Positions 20,587 to 30,080 of a stretch of 64,000 bases of DNA are shown here, piece by piece. The notes beneath the pieces were generated by a model. It saw only the letters and a list, made by a program, of their open reading frames with translations, ran no database searches and was not told the DNA's origin. This DNA comes from Streptomyces sp. ACA25 (GTDB taxonomy: Bacteria > Actinomycetota > Actinomycetes > Streptomycetales > Streptomycetaceae). The DNA is taken from NCBI RefSeq assembly GCF_028200735.1, contig NZ_JAQKPV010000012.1, forward strand, positions 1 through 64,000. Reading direction: 5' to 3'. Each line of letters opens with the position of its first letter. Position 1 is the stretch's first letter. The translations under genes and the position numbers were made by a program.

Positions 20587-23500
20587 ATGCACCGCAAGCT
20601 GGACGAAGACAAGGCCGAGCTGCTCGCCCAGGCCGCTCACGTGGCGGACCAGGGTTCGGCCGGGAGTCAGCCCTCGCACGGGATGGACGCGGCCACACTC
20701 GAGACGTACCTCCAGCGCTACTACCTGTACGTGGCCCCCGAGGACATCGTCGGCCGGGACCCGGTCGACGTGTACGGCGCGGCTCTCGCGCACTACCGGC
20801 TGGCCGGCAACCGGCCGCAGGGCACCGCGAACGTCCGCGTCTACACCCCGACCGTCGACGAGATGGGCTGGACGTGCAGCCACACAGTCGTCGAAGTCGT
20901 CACCGACGACATGCCCTTCCTGGTCGACTCCGTGACCAACGAGCTGTCCCGGAAGGAACGCGGCATCCACATCGTCATCCACCCGCAGGTGATCGTCCGC
21001 CGGGACGTCACGGGGCGGCTGCTGGAGGTCCTGGACGCCGGACGGGACCCGTACGGCGAGTCCGCGACCACGCACGACCCCGCCGACCTCCCGCCGGACG
21101 CCCTCACCGAATCCTGGATCCACGTCGAGATCGACCGGGAGACCGACCGGGCCGACCACGAGCGGATCGAGGCGGACCTGCGCCGGGTGCTCACCGACGT
21201 CCGGGAGTCCGTCGAGGACTGGCACAAGATGCGGGGTGCGGCTCTGCGGATCGCCGACGAACTGTCCAGCAACCCCACCCGCGACGCCGCACGTGACCAG
21301 GAGACCGAGGAGGCCCGGGAGCTGCTGCGCTGGCTGGCCGCGGACCACTTCACCTTCCTCGGATACCGCGAGTACCGGCTGACCCGGGAGGACAACGGCG
21401 GGGAGCGCGACCAGCTCACCGCGGTCCCGGGCAGCGGCCTGGGCATTCTGCGCTCCGATCCCACCCACTACCCCTACCCCGGCCACGAGGAGAGCGGCTC
21501 CACCGGCTCCTCCGCCTTCAGCCGGATGTCCCCCGCGGCCCGGGCCAAGGCCCGTGAGCCCAAGCTGCTGATCCTCACCAAGGCCAACAGCCGCGCCACC
21601 GTGCACCGCCCTTCCTACCTCGACTACATCGGGGTGAAGAAGTTCGACGCGGAAGGCAAGGTCATCGGGGAGCGCCGGTTCCTCGGGCTGTTCTCCTCCG
21701 CCGCCTACACCGAGTCGGTCCGCCGGGTCCCGGTCATCCGCCGCAAGGTCGCCCAGGTGCTGTCCGCCGCCGGGTTCGCGCCGGACAGCCACAGCGGCCG
21801 TGACCTGATGCAGATCCTGGAGACCTACCCCCGGGACGAGCTCTTCCAGACCTCGGTCGGCACACTGCGCTCGATCGTCACCGCCGTGCTGCACCTCCAG
21901 GAGCGGCGCCGGCTCAGGCTGTTCCTGCGGCAGGACGAGTACGGGCGGTACTACGCGGCGCTGGTCTACCTTCCGCGGGACCGGTACACCACGTCCGTAC
22001 GGCTGCGGCTCATTGACATCCTCCGTGAGGAACTCAACGGCACCAGTGTGGACTTCACCGCATGGAACACCGAGTCGGTGCTGTCCCGCCTGCACTTCGT
22101 GGTGCGGGTCGAGCCCGGCACCGAGCTGGCCGAGCTGACCGACGCGGACGTGGAACGGATCGAGGCGCGGCTGGCGGAAGCCTCCCGCTCCTGGATCGAC
22201 GGCTTCTCCGACGCGCTCCTCGCCGAGTACGGCGAGGAGCGGGCCGCCGAACTCGGCCGCCGCTTCCACCACGCCTTCCCCGAGGGGTACAAGGCCGACT
22301 TCCCGCCCCGGGCCGCGGTCGCCGACCTGCAGTACGTCCTGGGGCTCGAGCCCGACGAGGCGGGCCACGCCTTCGCCCTGAGCCTGTACGAGCCGGTGGG
22401 TGCCGGGCACGGCGAACGCCGCTTCAAGATCTACCGCACCGGTGAGCAGGTGTCGCTCTCCGCGGTGCTTCCCGTGCTGCACTGCCTGGGCGTCGAGGTG
22501 GTGGACGAGCGCCCCTACGAGCTGCGGCCCAGCGACGGAAGCAGTGCCTGGATCTACGACTTCGGCCTGCGCATCCCCGAGTCGCTGGCCGGAAACCTCG
22601 GTGGCGACGCGCGCGAGCGCTTCCAGGACGCCTTCTCCGCCGCCTGGACGGGGGCCGCGGAGAACGACGGCATCAACGCCCTGGTCCTGTCCTCCGGTCT
22701 CACCTGGCGGCAGGCCATGGTGCTCCGCGCCTATGCCAAGTACCTGTGGCAGGCGGGGGCCAGGTTCTCGCGCGAGAACATGGAGGCCACCCTCCGCAAG
22801 AACGTGCACACCACCCGGCTGCTCGTCAGGCTCTTCGAGGCGCGCCTCTCCCCGGAACTCGCTGGGGCCGGCCGGGAGCTGACCGACGGTCTGCTCGAGG
22901 AGCTCGACGGTGCCCTCGAGGAGGTTTCCAACCTGGACGAGGACCGCATCCTGCGGGCCTTCCTGACCGTTATCAAAGCCACGCTGAGGAGCAATTACTT
23001 CCAGAGCGAGAGGGAGGATCCCACCGAGGGAGGGGAGACCACCCCCGACTCCGGCAGCAGCCGGACCGGAGAGGTCCGCAGCCGGAGCACCGCGGAGCTC
23101 CGCAGCGGTACCAGGAGCCGGCGCGCGCTCGAGGGGAGCCGGGCCCGCGGGCAGGCCCCCGCCGGCCACCGCCCGCACCCGTACCTGTCGCTGAAGTTCG
23201 ACCCGCAAGCGATCCCGGACCTTCCCGAACCCCGCCCCGCCTACGAGATCTGGGTGTACTCCCCGCGGGTCGAGGGCGTGCACCTGCGCTTCGGCAAAGT
23301 GGCCCGCGGCGGCCTGCGCTGGTCCGACCGGCGGGAGGACTTCCGCACCGAGATCCTCGGCCTGGTGAAGGCGCAGGAAGTGAAGAACACCGTCATCGTC
23401 CCCGTCGGCGCCAAGGGCGGCTTCATCGGCAAGCGGCTGCCCAACCCGGCAACAGAGCGGGACGCCTGGCTCGCCGAGGGCATCGCCTGCTACAAGACGT

Positions 23501-25716
23501 TCATCTCCGGCCTGCTCGACATCACCGACAATCTGGTGGACGGCGAGGTCGTCCCGCCGAGGGACGTCGTGCGGCACGACGGGGACGACACCTACCTGGT
23601 CGTCGCCGCGGACAAGGGCACAGCGACGTTCTCCGACATCGCCAACGAGGTCGCCGAGTCCTACGGCTACTGGATGCAGGACGCGTTCGCCTCCGGAGGT
23701 TCGGCCGGCTACGACCACAAGGGCATGGGCATCACCGCCCGGGGCGCGTGGGAATCCGTCAAACGGCATTTCCGGGAGCTCGGTCACGACACCCAGACCC
23801 AGGACTTCACCGTCGTCGGGGTCGGGGACATGTCGGGGGACGTATTCGGCAACGGAATGCTCCTGTCGGAGCACATCCGGCTGATCGCCGCCTTCGACCA
23901 CCGGCACATCTTCCTCGACCCGGACCCGGATGCCGCCGTCTCCTACGCCGAGCGGAGACGGCTCTTCGAGCTGCCGCGTTCCTCCTGGGCGGACTACGAC
24001 AGCTTGCTGCTCTCCCCGGGCGGCGGGGTCCACCTCCGCAGTGCCAAGTCCATCCCCCTCACCCCGCAGGTCCGCGCGGCCCTCGACATCCCCGGCGACA
24101 TCCCGTCGATGACTCCGGCGGAGCTGATGCGCGCTGTCCTGAAGGCACCCGTGGACCTGCTGTGGAACGGCGGCATCGGTACCTACGTGAAGGCATCGGC
24201 CGAAACCGACCTCGACGTGGGGGACAAGGCCAACGACGCCATCCGGATCGACGGCCGGGACCTGCGGGCCCGGGTCATCGGGGAGGGCGGCAACCTGGGC
24301 ATGACTCAGCTGGGCCGCATCGAGTACGCCGCGCAGGGCGGGCACTGCAACACCGACGCGATCGACAACAGCGCCGGGGTGGACACCTCCGACCACGAGG
24401 TGAACATCAAGATCCTGCTCAACTCGGCGGTGGCTTCCGGTGATCTGACGGTCAAGCAGCGGAACCTGCTGCTGGCGGACATGACCGACGAGGTCTCCGC
24501 GATCGTGCTGCGCAACAACTACGCGCAGAACGTGGTGCTGGCCAACTCGGTGGCCACCGCCCCCGGCCTGCTGCTGGCCCACCAGCGCCTGATCCAGCAG
24601 TTCGAGTCGGACGGACGGCTCAACCGCACCCTGGAGTTTCTCCCCGACGACGAGGAGATCCGGGAACGGCTGCACGACGGCGGAGGGCTGACCCAGCCCG
24701 AGCTCGCCGTACTGCTCGCCTACGCCAAGCTGGTGGTCACCGAGGAGCTGATCGACACGGACCTGCCCGACGACCCCTACGTCAGGCAGCTGCTGCACGT
24801 CTACTTCCCCAGTGCCCTGCGGGGGCGCTTCTCCGACCGGATCGACCAGCACGCCCTGCGCCGGGAGATCATCACCACGTTGCTCGTCAACGACACCATC
24901 AACGTGGCCGGTTCGTCCTTCGTGCACCGCATGAAGGAGGAATCCGGTGCCTCCACGGAGGAGATCCTCCGGGCGCACACGGCGGCACGGGCGATCTTCA
25001 CCCTGCACACGGTCTGGGACACCGTGGAGCAGCTGGACAACCAGGTCAGCGCCTCGGTGCAGACCAGGATTCGGCTGCACTCCCGTCGGATGGTGGAGCG
25101 GGCGGCCCGCTGGCTGCTCAACAACCGTCCGCAGCCGCTGCAGCTCGCCGAGACCATCGAGCTCTTCTCCGACCGGGTGGCGCAGGTCTGGAACGAACTC
25201 CCGAAGCTGCTGCGCGGGCAGGACCTGGAATGGCACAGCAGGATCCACGACGAACTGGTGGGGGCCGGAGTACCTGCGGACCTCGCTCAGCAGGTGGCTG
25301 GGTTCTCGTCGGCGTTCCCCGCGCTGGACGTGGTCGCGGTCGCCGACCGGACCGGCCGCGACCTGCTCGACGTCGCCGAGGTGTACTACCACTTGGGCGA
25401 TCAGCTGGGTATCTCGCGGCTCCAGGACCGGATCAGTGAGCTGCCGCGGGCCGACCGCTGGCAGTCGATGGCGCGCACCTCGATCCGGGAGGACCTGTAC
25501 GCGGCCCACCAGCTGATCACCGCGGACGTGCTGTCCTCCGGGGACAGCGAGGCCAGCCCGGAGGACCGCTTCGCAGCCTGGGCCCAGCGGAACGCGGCGA
25601 TCCTGGGCCGGGCCCGCGCCACCCTGCAGGAGATCCAGTCCTCGGACAGCTTCGACCTGGCGAACCTGTCGGTGGCGATGCGCACCATGCGCACCCTGCT
25701 GCGCAGCAACCGCTGA
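20587..25716 (+). CDS. gdh: NAD-specific glutamate dehydrogenase, large (180-kDa) type
   Basis: The 1709-aa protein belongs to the L_180 class of glutamate dehydrogenases (NAD + L-glutamate to 2-oxoglutarate + ammonium). ACT-like N-terminal regions (TCSHTVVEVVTDDMPFLVDS near residue 100) precede the catalytic core, which starts near residue 870 with EGVHLRFGKVARGGLRWSDR and continues with VPVGAKGGFIGKRLP and the NAD-domain signature TVVGVGDMSGDVFGNG. The best-studied member is from Streptomyces clavuligerus. Between NYFQ (about residue 806) and the conserved YLSLKFDPQAIP there is a Ser/Arg/Glu-rich insertion of about 55 residues that I do not recall from homologues. The gene stands alone, with a hairpin terminator after it. 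Confidence 0.96.
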   Translation: MHRKLDEDKAELLAQAAHVADQGSAGSQPSHGMDAATLETYLQRYYLYVAPEDIVGRDPVDVYGAALAHYRLAGNRPQGTANVRVYTPTVDEMGWTCSHTVVEVVTDDMPFLVDSVTNELSRKERGIHIVIHPQVIVRRDVTGRLLEVLDAGRDPYGESATTHDPADLPPDALTESWIHVEIDRETDRADHERIEADLRRVLTDVRESVEDWHKMRGAALRIADELSSNPTRDAARDQETEEARELLRWLAADHFTFLGYREYRLTREDNGGERDQLTAVPGSGLGILRSDPTHYPYPGHEESGSTGSSAFSRMSPAARAKAREPKLLILTKANSRATVHRPSYLDYIGVKKFDAEGKVIGERRFLGLFSSAAYTESVRRVPVIRRKVAQVLSAAGFAPDSHSGRDLMQILETYPRDELFQTSVGTLRSIVTAVLHLQERRRLRLFLRQDEYGRYYAALVYLPRDRYTTSVRLRLIDILREELNGTSVDFTAWNTESVLSRLHFVVRVEPGTELAELTDADVERIEARLAEASRSWIDGFSDALLAEYGEERAAELGRRFHHAFPEGYKADFPPRAAVADLQYVLGLEPDEAGHAFALSLYEPVGAGHGERRFKIYRTGEQVSLSAVLPVLHCLGVEVVDERPYELRPSDGSSAWIYDFGLRIPESLAGNLGGDARERFQDAFSAAWTGAAENDGINALVLSSGLTWRQAMVLRAYAKYLWQAGARFSRENMEATLRKNVHTTRLLVRLFEARLSPELAGAGRELTDGLLEELDGALEEVSNLDEDRILRAFLTVIKATLRSNYFQSEREDPTEGGETTPDSGSSRTGEVRSRSTAELRSGTRSRRALEGSRARGQAPAGHRPHPYLSLKFDPQAIPDLPEPRPAYEIWVYSPRVEGVHLRFGKVARGGLRWSDRREDFRTEILGLVKAQEVKNTVIVPVGAKGGFIGKRLPNPATERDAWLAEGIACYKTFISGLLDITDNLVDGEVVPPRDVVRHDGDDTYLVVAADKGTATFSDIANEVAESYGYWMQDAFASGGSAGYDHKGMGITARGAWESVKRHFRELGHDTQTQDFTVVGVGDMSGDVFGNGMLLSEHIRLIAAFDHRHIFLDPDPDAAVSYAERRRLFELPRSSWADYDSLLLSPGGGVHLRSAKSIPLTPQVRAALDIPGDIPSMTPAELMRAVLKAPVDLLWNGGIGTYVKASAETDLDVGDKANDAIRIDGRDLRARVIGEGGNLGMTQLGRIEYAAQGGHCNTDAIDNSAGVDTSDHEVNIKILLNSAVASGDLTVKQRNLLLADMTDEVSAIVLRNNYAQNVVLANSVATAPGLLLAHQRLIQQFESDGRLNRTLEFLPDDEEIRERLHDGGGLTQPELAVLLAYAKLVVTEELIDTDLPDDPYVRQLLHVYFPSALRGRFSDRIDQHALRREIITTLLVNDTINVAGSSFVHRMKEESGASTEEILRAHTAARAIFTLHTVWDTVEQLDNQVSASVQTRIRLHSRRMVERAARWLLNNRPQPLQLAETIELFSDRVAQVWNELPKLLRGQDLEWHSRIHDELVGAGVPADLAQQVAGFSSAFPALDVVAVADRTGRDLLDVAEVYYHLGDQLGISRLQDRISELPRADRWQSMARTSIREDLYAAHQLITADVLSSGDSEASPEDRFAAWAQRNAAILGRARATLQEIQSSDSFDLANLSVAMRTMRTLLRSNR

Positions 25717-25722
25717 ACGATC

Positions 25723-25780
25723 GTGCACCGCTTCCTTGCCCGGCTCCTTTCCCGGAGCACCGCGGAAGGAAGCGGTGCAC
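25723..25780 (+). terminator. Terminator hairpin after gdh
   Basis: A 14-bp perfect outer stem (25723-25736 with 25767-25780) encloses a smaller gctcc/ggagc stem. It starts 6 bases after the gdh stop codon. Confidence 0.75.
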
Positions 25781-26003
25781 GCTGCTGTGGTGTGACGGCC
25801 GCTCACCGGACCGGTCTCCTGATCGACCCTGTGCTGTGGGCTCCTGCGTGCGCTGCCGCAGCCGGGACGCCGCTGCCCCTCCCCCCCGCCCGGCCGGCCC
25901 GTGCGCCGAACCGCCGGTACGGGCCCGCATCCTTTCCGTGCCGTGATCGTTGGGTATACCAGCCGCGGTGGGTTCAGGCGTACGGAGGGAGGGGCGGCGG
26001 GGT

Positions 26004-27869
26004 ATGCGTGCGAAACCACAGCTCACCCTTGCGCACCAGGGTGCGGTCACGCACACACGCCGGGGTCGGGCCACTGTCCGTTCGCTGATCGGCGACGATC
26101 CCGCTCTGCGTGCGGCGTACCGGCTGTGCCGGCGCACCGCACGACAGCATGATCCGGGGATCCACGCCCTCATCCAGCTGATGCCGGCCGTGTTGCGCCC
26201 GGCGTGCTGGGCCCTGTGGGCGGCTGCCAGCGTCGTCGACGATCTGGCAGACGCTCACGAGGGGGAGCCCGCGGAGCGTGCGGCCCGCGTCGAGGCGTGG
26301 GCCGAGGCACTGACGCACGACCTTGCGGCGGGCACGAGCACGGATCCGGTCCGGCACGCTCTGGTGGACACCGCCCGGCAGTGGCGTCTGGACCTGTCCG
26401 GCTTGCGGGGCGCGTTGGCCAGCACACGATCCGATGCCCACGGTCTGCGCTGCACCGACTGGGCCGCTTGGCGGGCCCGGTGCAACGAGGAACTGGTGCC
26501 CTGGGTCGACCAGGTACGACAGCTGTTCGAACAGGCTGGCGCCCCGATGACGCTCCGCCTGGACCGGGTAGCCGATTACGAACAGTTCATCGACGGTGCC
26601 CAGCTCACTGACGTCCTCACCGACCTGAGTGCCGACCTCGCCGAGGGGCACCTCATCCTGCCGCAGGAAGCCCTGGCGCGCTTCCCCGGCGCAGAGGCGG
26701 ACCTGCTGCAGAGGCGTTGGAGCCCGGCGGTGGCAGCCTTGACCGCAGAGCTGACGGCCCTGGCCCGCAGGCGGCTGAGCAGGCCAGCCATGACGCGAGG
26801 AATGCACCCCGGCGCTGCCACCGTCCTCGACACGGCGGGAGCACTGATGCGCGCCCAACTCGACGCTGTCGAAGCGGCCGGCTGCACACTGCTGCAACGC
26901 GCTCCCCGCCTTTCCGTGGTGGCCCGCACCCGTGTGCTGGTGCCCGCCCGCCTCCGCGCAGCCATGGCCTGGAGCATGACCCGGGTGACCGTGCCGGGCC
27001 CCCGACCACCTGTGGTGGTCCCGCCATATCCGAGCCGGGCAGCCGACGACTCCGAGGGGTTGTGTCCGCCGCCACCGCACCCCGATGGATTCCGGCCACC
27101 GCAGGTGGCCGCCGACCGGATGCCTGCGCACGTGGCGGTCATCATGGACGGTAGCGGCCGCTGGGCCGAACAGCGCGGGCTGCCCCGCCCCGAGGGTCAC
27201 CGCGCCGGCAACGCCGCCGTCCGGGAGATGGTTTACGGTGCCTTGGAAATCGGCCTGCGTCACCTGACTCTCTACGCGTTCTCCACCGAGAACTGGCAAC
27301 GCGGCCCGGAGGAGGTCACCATGATTCTGGAGACGCTCCGACGTGAGCTCGACGGAGGTGTCTTCCGCAAGCTCGGTGTGCACCAGCGGTGGTCCGGCCG
27401 TTCCGACAGACTGCCCGAGGATCTCGTCCACGCCCTGCGGCGCGAAGAGCGCGACACCCGGGGCGCCGGGCTCACACTCACTCTGTGCGTCGACTACGGC
27501 GGCCGCGACGAGATCGTCCGGGCCGCCGCAGCACTCGCCCAGGCAGCCCGTGAAGGTGAAGTGAGCCCTCACCTCCTCGGGGAGGACGACTTCGCCCGGT
27601 ACTTGCCCCACCCCGACATGCCGGACGTCGACCTGCTGTGGCGCACCGGCAACGAGCAGCGCACGTCCAACTTCCTGCCCTGGCAGGCCTCCTACGCGGA
27701 GCTGTACTTCACCCCGGGTTACTGGCCGGACAACGACCGGCGCGACCTGTGGCAGGCCGTCCTCGAGTACGGTCGCCGCCGACGCCGCCACGGTGCAGTC
27801 CCCGCCCCCCTCCCCTCTCCCGAGAACCACCGGCCGCCCTCGCGCGCCCAGCCGGACCACGGCCGCTGA
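26004..27869 (+). CDS. Fusion of squalene/phytoene-synthase-like and cis-prenyltransferase (UppS-like) domains
   Basis: Starting at the ATG at 26004 the protein has 621 residues. Residues about 30-330 resemble squalene/phytoene synthases (head-to-head trans-prenyl condensation). A first Asp motif D-D-L-A-D (79-83) follows WALWAAASVV, and a second motif D-L-S-A-D (207-211) lies inside QLTDVLTDLSADLAEGHLIL. Residues about 370-595 are a Z-isoprenyl diphosphate synthase of the UppS type: HVAVIMDGSGRWAEQRG (377-392), YAFSTENW (424-431), VDYGGRDEI (496-504) and RTGNEQRTSNFLPWQ (547-561). Usual UppS motifs are DGNG and RTSGE, so two active-site positions differ. A proline-rich linker (about 330-370) joins the halves. 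It may make an unusual prenyl chain or terpenoid. The gene stands alone. Confidence 0.85.
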   Translation: MRAKPQLTLAHQGAVTHTRRGRATVRSLIGDDPALRAAYRLCRRTARQHDPGIHALIQLMPAVLRPACWALWAAASVVDDLADAHEGEPAERAARVEAWAEALTHDLAAGTSTDPVRHALVDTARQWRLDLSGLRGALASTRSDAHGLRCTDWAAWRARCNEELVPWVDQVRQLFEQAGAPMTLRLDRVADYEQFIDGAQLTDVLTDLSADLAEGHLILPQEALARFPGAEADLLQRRWSPAVAALTAELTALARRRLSRPAMTRGMHPGAATVLDTAGALMRAQLDAVEAAGCTLLQRAPRLSVVARTRVLVPARLRAAMAWSMTRVTVPGPRPPVVVPPYPSRAADDSEGLCPPPPHPDGFRPPQVAADRMPAHVAVIMDGSGRWAEQRGLPRPEGHRAGNAAVREMVYGALEIGLRHLTLYAFSTENWQRGPEEVTMILETLRRELDGGVFRKLGVHQRWSGRSDRLPEDLVHALRREERDTRGAGLTLTLCVDYGGRDEIVRAAAALAQAAREGEVSPHLLGEDDFARYLPHPDMPDVDLLWRTGNEQRTSNFLPWQASYAELYFTPGYWPDNDRRDLWQAVLEYGRRRRRHGAVPAPLPSPENHRPPSRAQPDHGR

Positions 27870-27893
27870 CGCGTGCCGGAGTGACCACCCGGA

Positions 27894-27946
27894 GCCGGGC
27901 CGGCCGGGGTTGCCCGCCCTTGACGGGCAACCCCGGCCGGCCCGGC
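27894..27946. terminator. Bidirectional terminator between prenyl-fusion gene and Stealth gene
   Basis: A 23-bp perfect GC-rich stem (27894-27916 with 27924-27946) with a 7-base loop sits between two convergent genes. Confidence 0.9.
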
Positions 27947-27954
27947 ACATGTCA

Positions 27955-29790
27955 CTACGCGGCGGGGGGCGGTGAACCCTGCCCGGTTGCCGTCCCGGTG
28001 CGCTCGTAAGGGCTGGGGAACGGAAAGTACGCCCGCAGGAACGGGTCCATCACGGCCAGCTGAGTCTCCAGATCGGCCTCGTCCGAGACCGTGTCGTTCA
28101 GGCAGAACACCATCCGGTTCCGGGCGGCGAGCAGGCGTCCGAGCCTCGTCGGGGTGTGCGGGTGCGCCATGTCGAAGTAGTCGTAGCGGATGCCGCTCGA
28201 CACCGCCCGGCCGGTCAGGAAGGAGTAGTAGTGGTGGAGTGAGGACGTGACGGAGAGGTCGTCCAGGTTACGGAAGCGGTTCGCCGCGGTGGCCCGGTGG
28301 CGGTCCTTGAACTCCTCCTCGATCTCGTGGAGGACGCTGCGCCGCAGGGCGTGCGGCACATGCTTCATCTTCTGCGTGATGACGGTGCCGAAACGCCGCT
28401 CCAGCAGGGCGCGGTTGTTCTTGCCCGCGACCGAGACCGGCACGTCGTCGGGTGAGGGCAGCCCGTGCGGGATGTGTGCGCGGGAGAGGAAGAACCGGGT
28501 GAGGCCGTTGCCGAGGAAGAAGTTCTGCGGCACCGTGAGCTGGCCGAAGAACACATCGTCGTTCAGGTAGAGAAAGTGCTCCGCCAGGCCGTCGATGTGG
28601 TGCAGCTGGCTCTCGATGGCGTGCGAGTTGAACGTGGGCAGCAGCGAGGCGTCCGAGAAGATGTCCTGGTGACTGACCACCGTGATCCCGGGGTGGGAGG
28701 TGTCCAGCCACTCCGGGGTCTGGTCGTCGGTCACCAGGTAGACGTGCCGGATCCAGGGCGCGTACTGGTGAAGTGAGCGCAGGGAGTAGCGCAGTTCGTC
28801 GCGGCTCAGGTAGCGGGCGGCGTTGGCCGCCTCCACGTGATACGTCTCGCCGGAGTACTCGGCGCGGCGCCGCAGCCAGGCCGGGTCCGACCCGTCCACC
28901 CAGGTGTAGACCGCGTCCACGGGGAACGACACGTCCTCCGTCAAGGGCTGGGCGAACTCGGGGAGGGTCTGCACCTGACCGGGGGAATCGGAGTCCACGG
29001 GCAGAAGCTGGGTGAGACGGGTCAGCGGCACCTGCACCCGGGGTGTGTCGGCGGCGACCTCCTCGGTGCACTTGTTCCGGCGGGGGGCTGCCAGCGTCCC
29101 TGCCGCGGTGGGCTGCCAGAACTCCAGGGTGCAGCCGTACCGTTCACCGACCGTCGCCTGGCCCCGGTGGTCGGTGAAGTACCAGCGCACATCGACGATG
29201 TCGGTGTGCGGCAGTTGGCGCTTGGCGGCTGCGGAGTTGCCGGGGACGGTGCGGCGCGGTCCCTTCCGCAGCCTGCGCCGGTGCACCGCGATGTAGCCGG
29301 CGGTTTCGGCGCAGAGCTTCACCAGGGCCCGCAGAGCGGCACGCCGGTCGGCCTCGGCAACGCCGACGGACGCGGTGCGCACGTCTGTGCCCCGCACACA
29401 GAAGTAGTCGATCCCCGCCTCCGCGAGGGTCGCGGTGACCAGGCGCAGGGCTTCGGTCTGTGCCTGCAGAGGCGAGGGGAACTCCCGGACATGGGCGGCC
29501 TTGGGGTGTCCCTTCACCTGTACCAGCCGACGCTCGTGGCCGGAAAAAAGGGCCGGGAACTGCCGCAGAGCGCGGTCCGCACGGCGGTCTGCGAGTCGTT
29601 CCGACAGCACCTGGCTGGAGGCGAGCGAGCGCTTTACCGATTCCCGCAGCTGTGGGGAGAGCCGCCCCGCGACGGCCCTGCGGGCCGAGGTCGGCACGGT
29701 CCGCCGGTACAGCGAGACCAGCAGGGACACTTCGGGATTGCGGTGGCCGGACTCGGCCGTGATGCGGTCGTGCTCGGAGCTTGCGGTCAT
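27955..29790 (-). CDS. Stealth-family sugar-phosphate transferase
   Basis: From the ATG at 29790 (after GGAGGAGAGTCGGAGAA) the protein has 611 residues. The C-terminal half carries the four conserved regions of Stealth proteins: CR1 with FPVDAVYTWVDGSDP near residue 295, CR2 with DELRYSLRSLHQYAPWIRHV near 335, CR3 with LYLNDDVFFG near 408, and CR4 near the end. Stealth enzymes transfer hexose-1-phosphates, building phosphodiester-linked capsule or wall polysaccharides. The roughly 290-residue N-terminal region has VTATLAEAGIDYFCVRG, a nucleotidyltransferase-like segment of unknown role seen in actinobacterial members. A cell-wall or capsule glycopolymer role is inferred. Confidence 0.9.
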   Translation of the reverse strand: MTASSEHDRITAESGHRNPEVSLLVSLYRRTVPTSARRAVAGRLSPQLRESVKRSLASSQVLSERLADRRADRALRQFPALFSGHERRLVQVKGHPKAAHVREFPSPLQAQTEALRLVTATLAEAGIDYFCVRGTDVRTASVGVAEADRRAALRALVKLCAETAGYIAVHRRRLRKGPRRTVPGNSAAAKRQLPHTDIVDVRWYFTDHRGQATVGERYGCTLEFWQPTAAGTLAAPRRNKCTEEVAADTPRVQVPLTRLTQLLPVDSDSPGQVQTLPEFAQPLTEDVSFPVDAVYTWVDGSDPAWLRRRAEYSGETYHVEAANAARYLSRDELRYSLRSLHQYAPWIRHVYLVTDDQTPEWLDTSHPGITVVSHQDIFSDASLLPTFNSHAIESQLHHIDGLAEHFLYLNDDVFFGQLTVPQNFFLGNGLTRFFLSRAHIPHGLPSPDDVPVSVAGKNNRALLERRFGTVITQKMKHVPHALRRSVLHEIEEEFKDRHRATAANRFRNLDDLSVTSSLHHYYSFLTGRAVSSGIRYDYFDMAHPHTPTRLGRLLAARNRMVFCLNDTVSDEADLETQLAVMDPFLRAYFPFPSPYERTGTATGQGSPPPAA

Positions 29791-30080
29791 TTCTCCGACT
29801 CTCCTCCTTGCCGTGGGGCAGCAGATGCCGGCCGGGCCGGGGCCGGGCCGGCGGTGTCGCGCGGGTCGCGCCGGGCCGCGTACTCCGGGGCCTCGCCGGC
29901 GGCGCGGGAGGCGCGTGGGGTGCCGGTCGGGCCGGAGCGGACGCGGAGGGTGGCAGTGCCCTGTGCCCGTGCGGGGGAAACGCGCCGGGGTGGCACGTTC
30001 TCGCCCCGTGGCCCGCCATCGGTGGCGCAAATTGCGGGGAACCCGGTGAGCCCGGGTCCGCCAGTGATCAAGTGGGGCAT
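29787..30080 (-). CDS. Possible 97-aa upstream ORF coupled to the Stealth gene
   Basis: This frame (MPHLITGGPGL to GGESEK) ends in a stop that overlaps the Stealth start codon (ATGA). The composition is Arg/Pro/Ala/Gly rich with no recognisable domain, and GC-rich DNA readily makes such open frames. The overlap is the only argument for it: a translated leader could couple initiation of the Stealth gene. I regard it as doubtful. Confidence 0.2.
   Translation of the reverse strand: MPHLITGGPGLTGFPAICATDGGPRGENVPPRRVSPARAQGTATLRVRSGPTGTPRASRAAGEAPEYAARRDPRDTAGPAPARPASAAPRQGGESEK

Noticed and set aside
20494..26019. An 1841-codon antisense frame across gdh
   Set aside because: It mirrors the sense gene codon for codon and has the composition expected of a GC-rich complement. 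The sense gene has full domain support.
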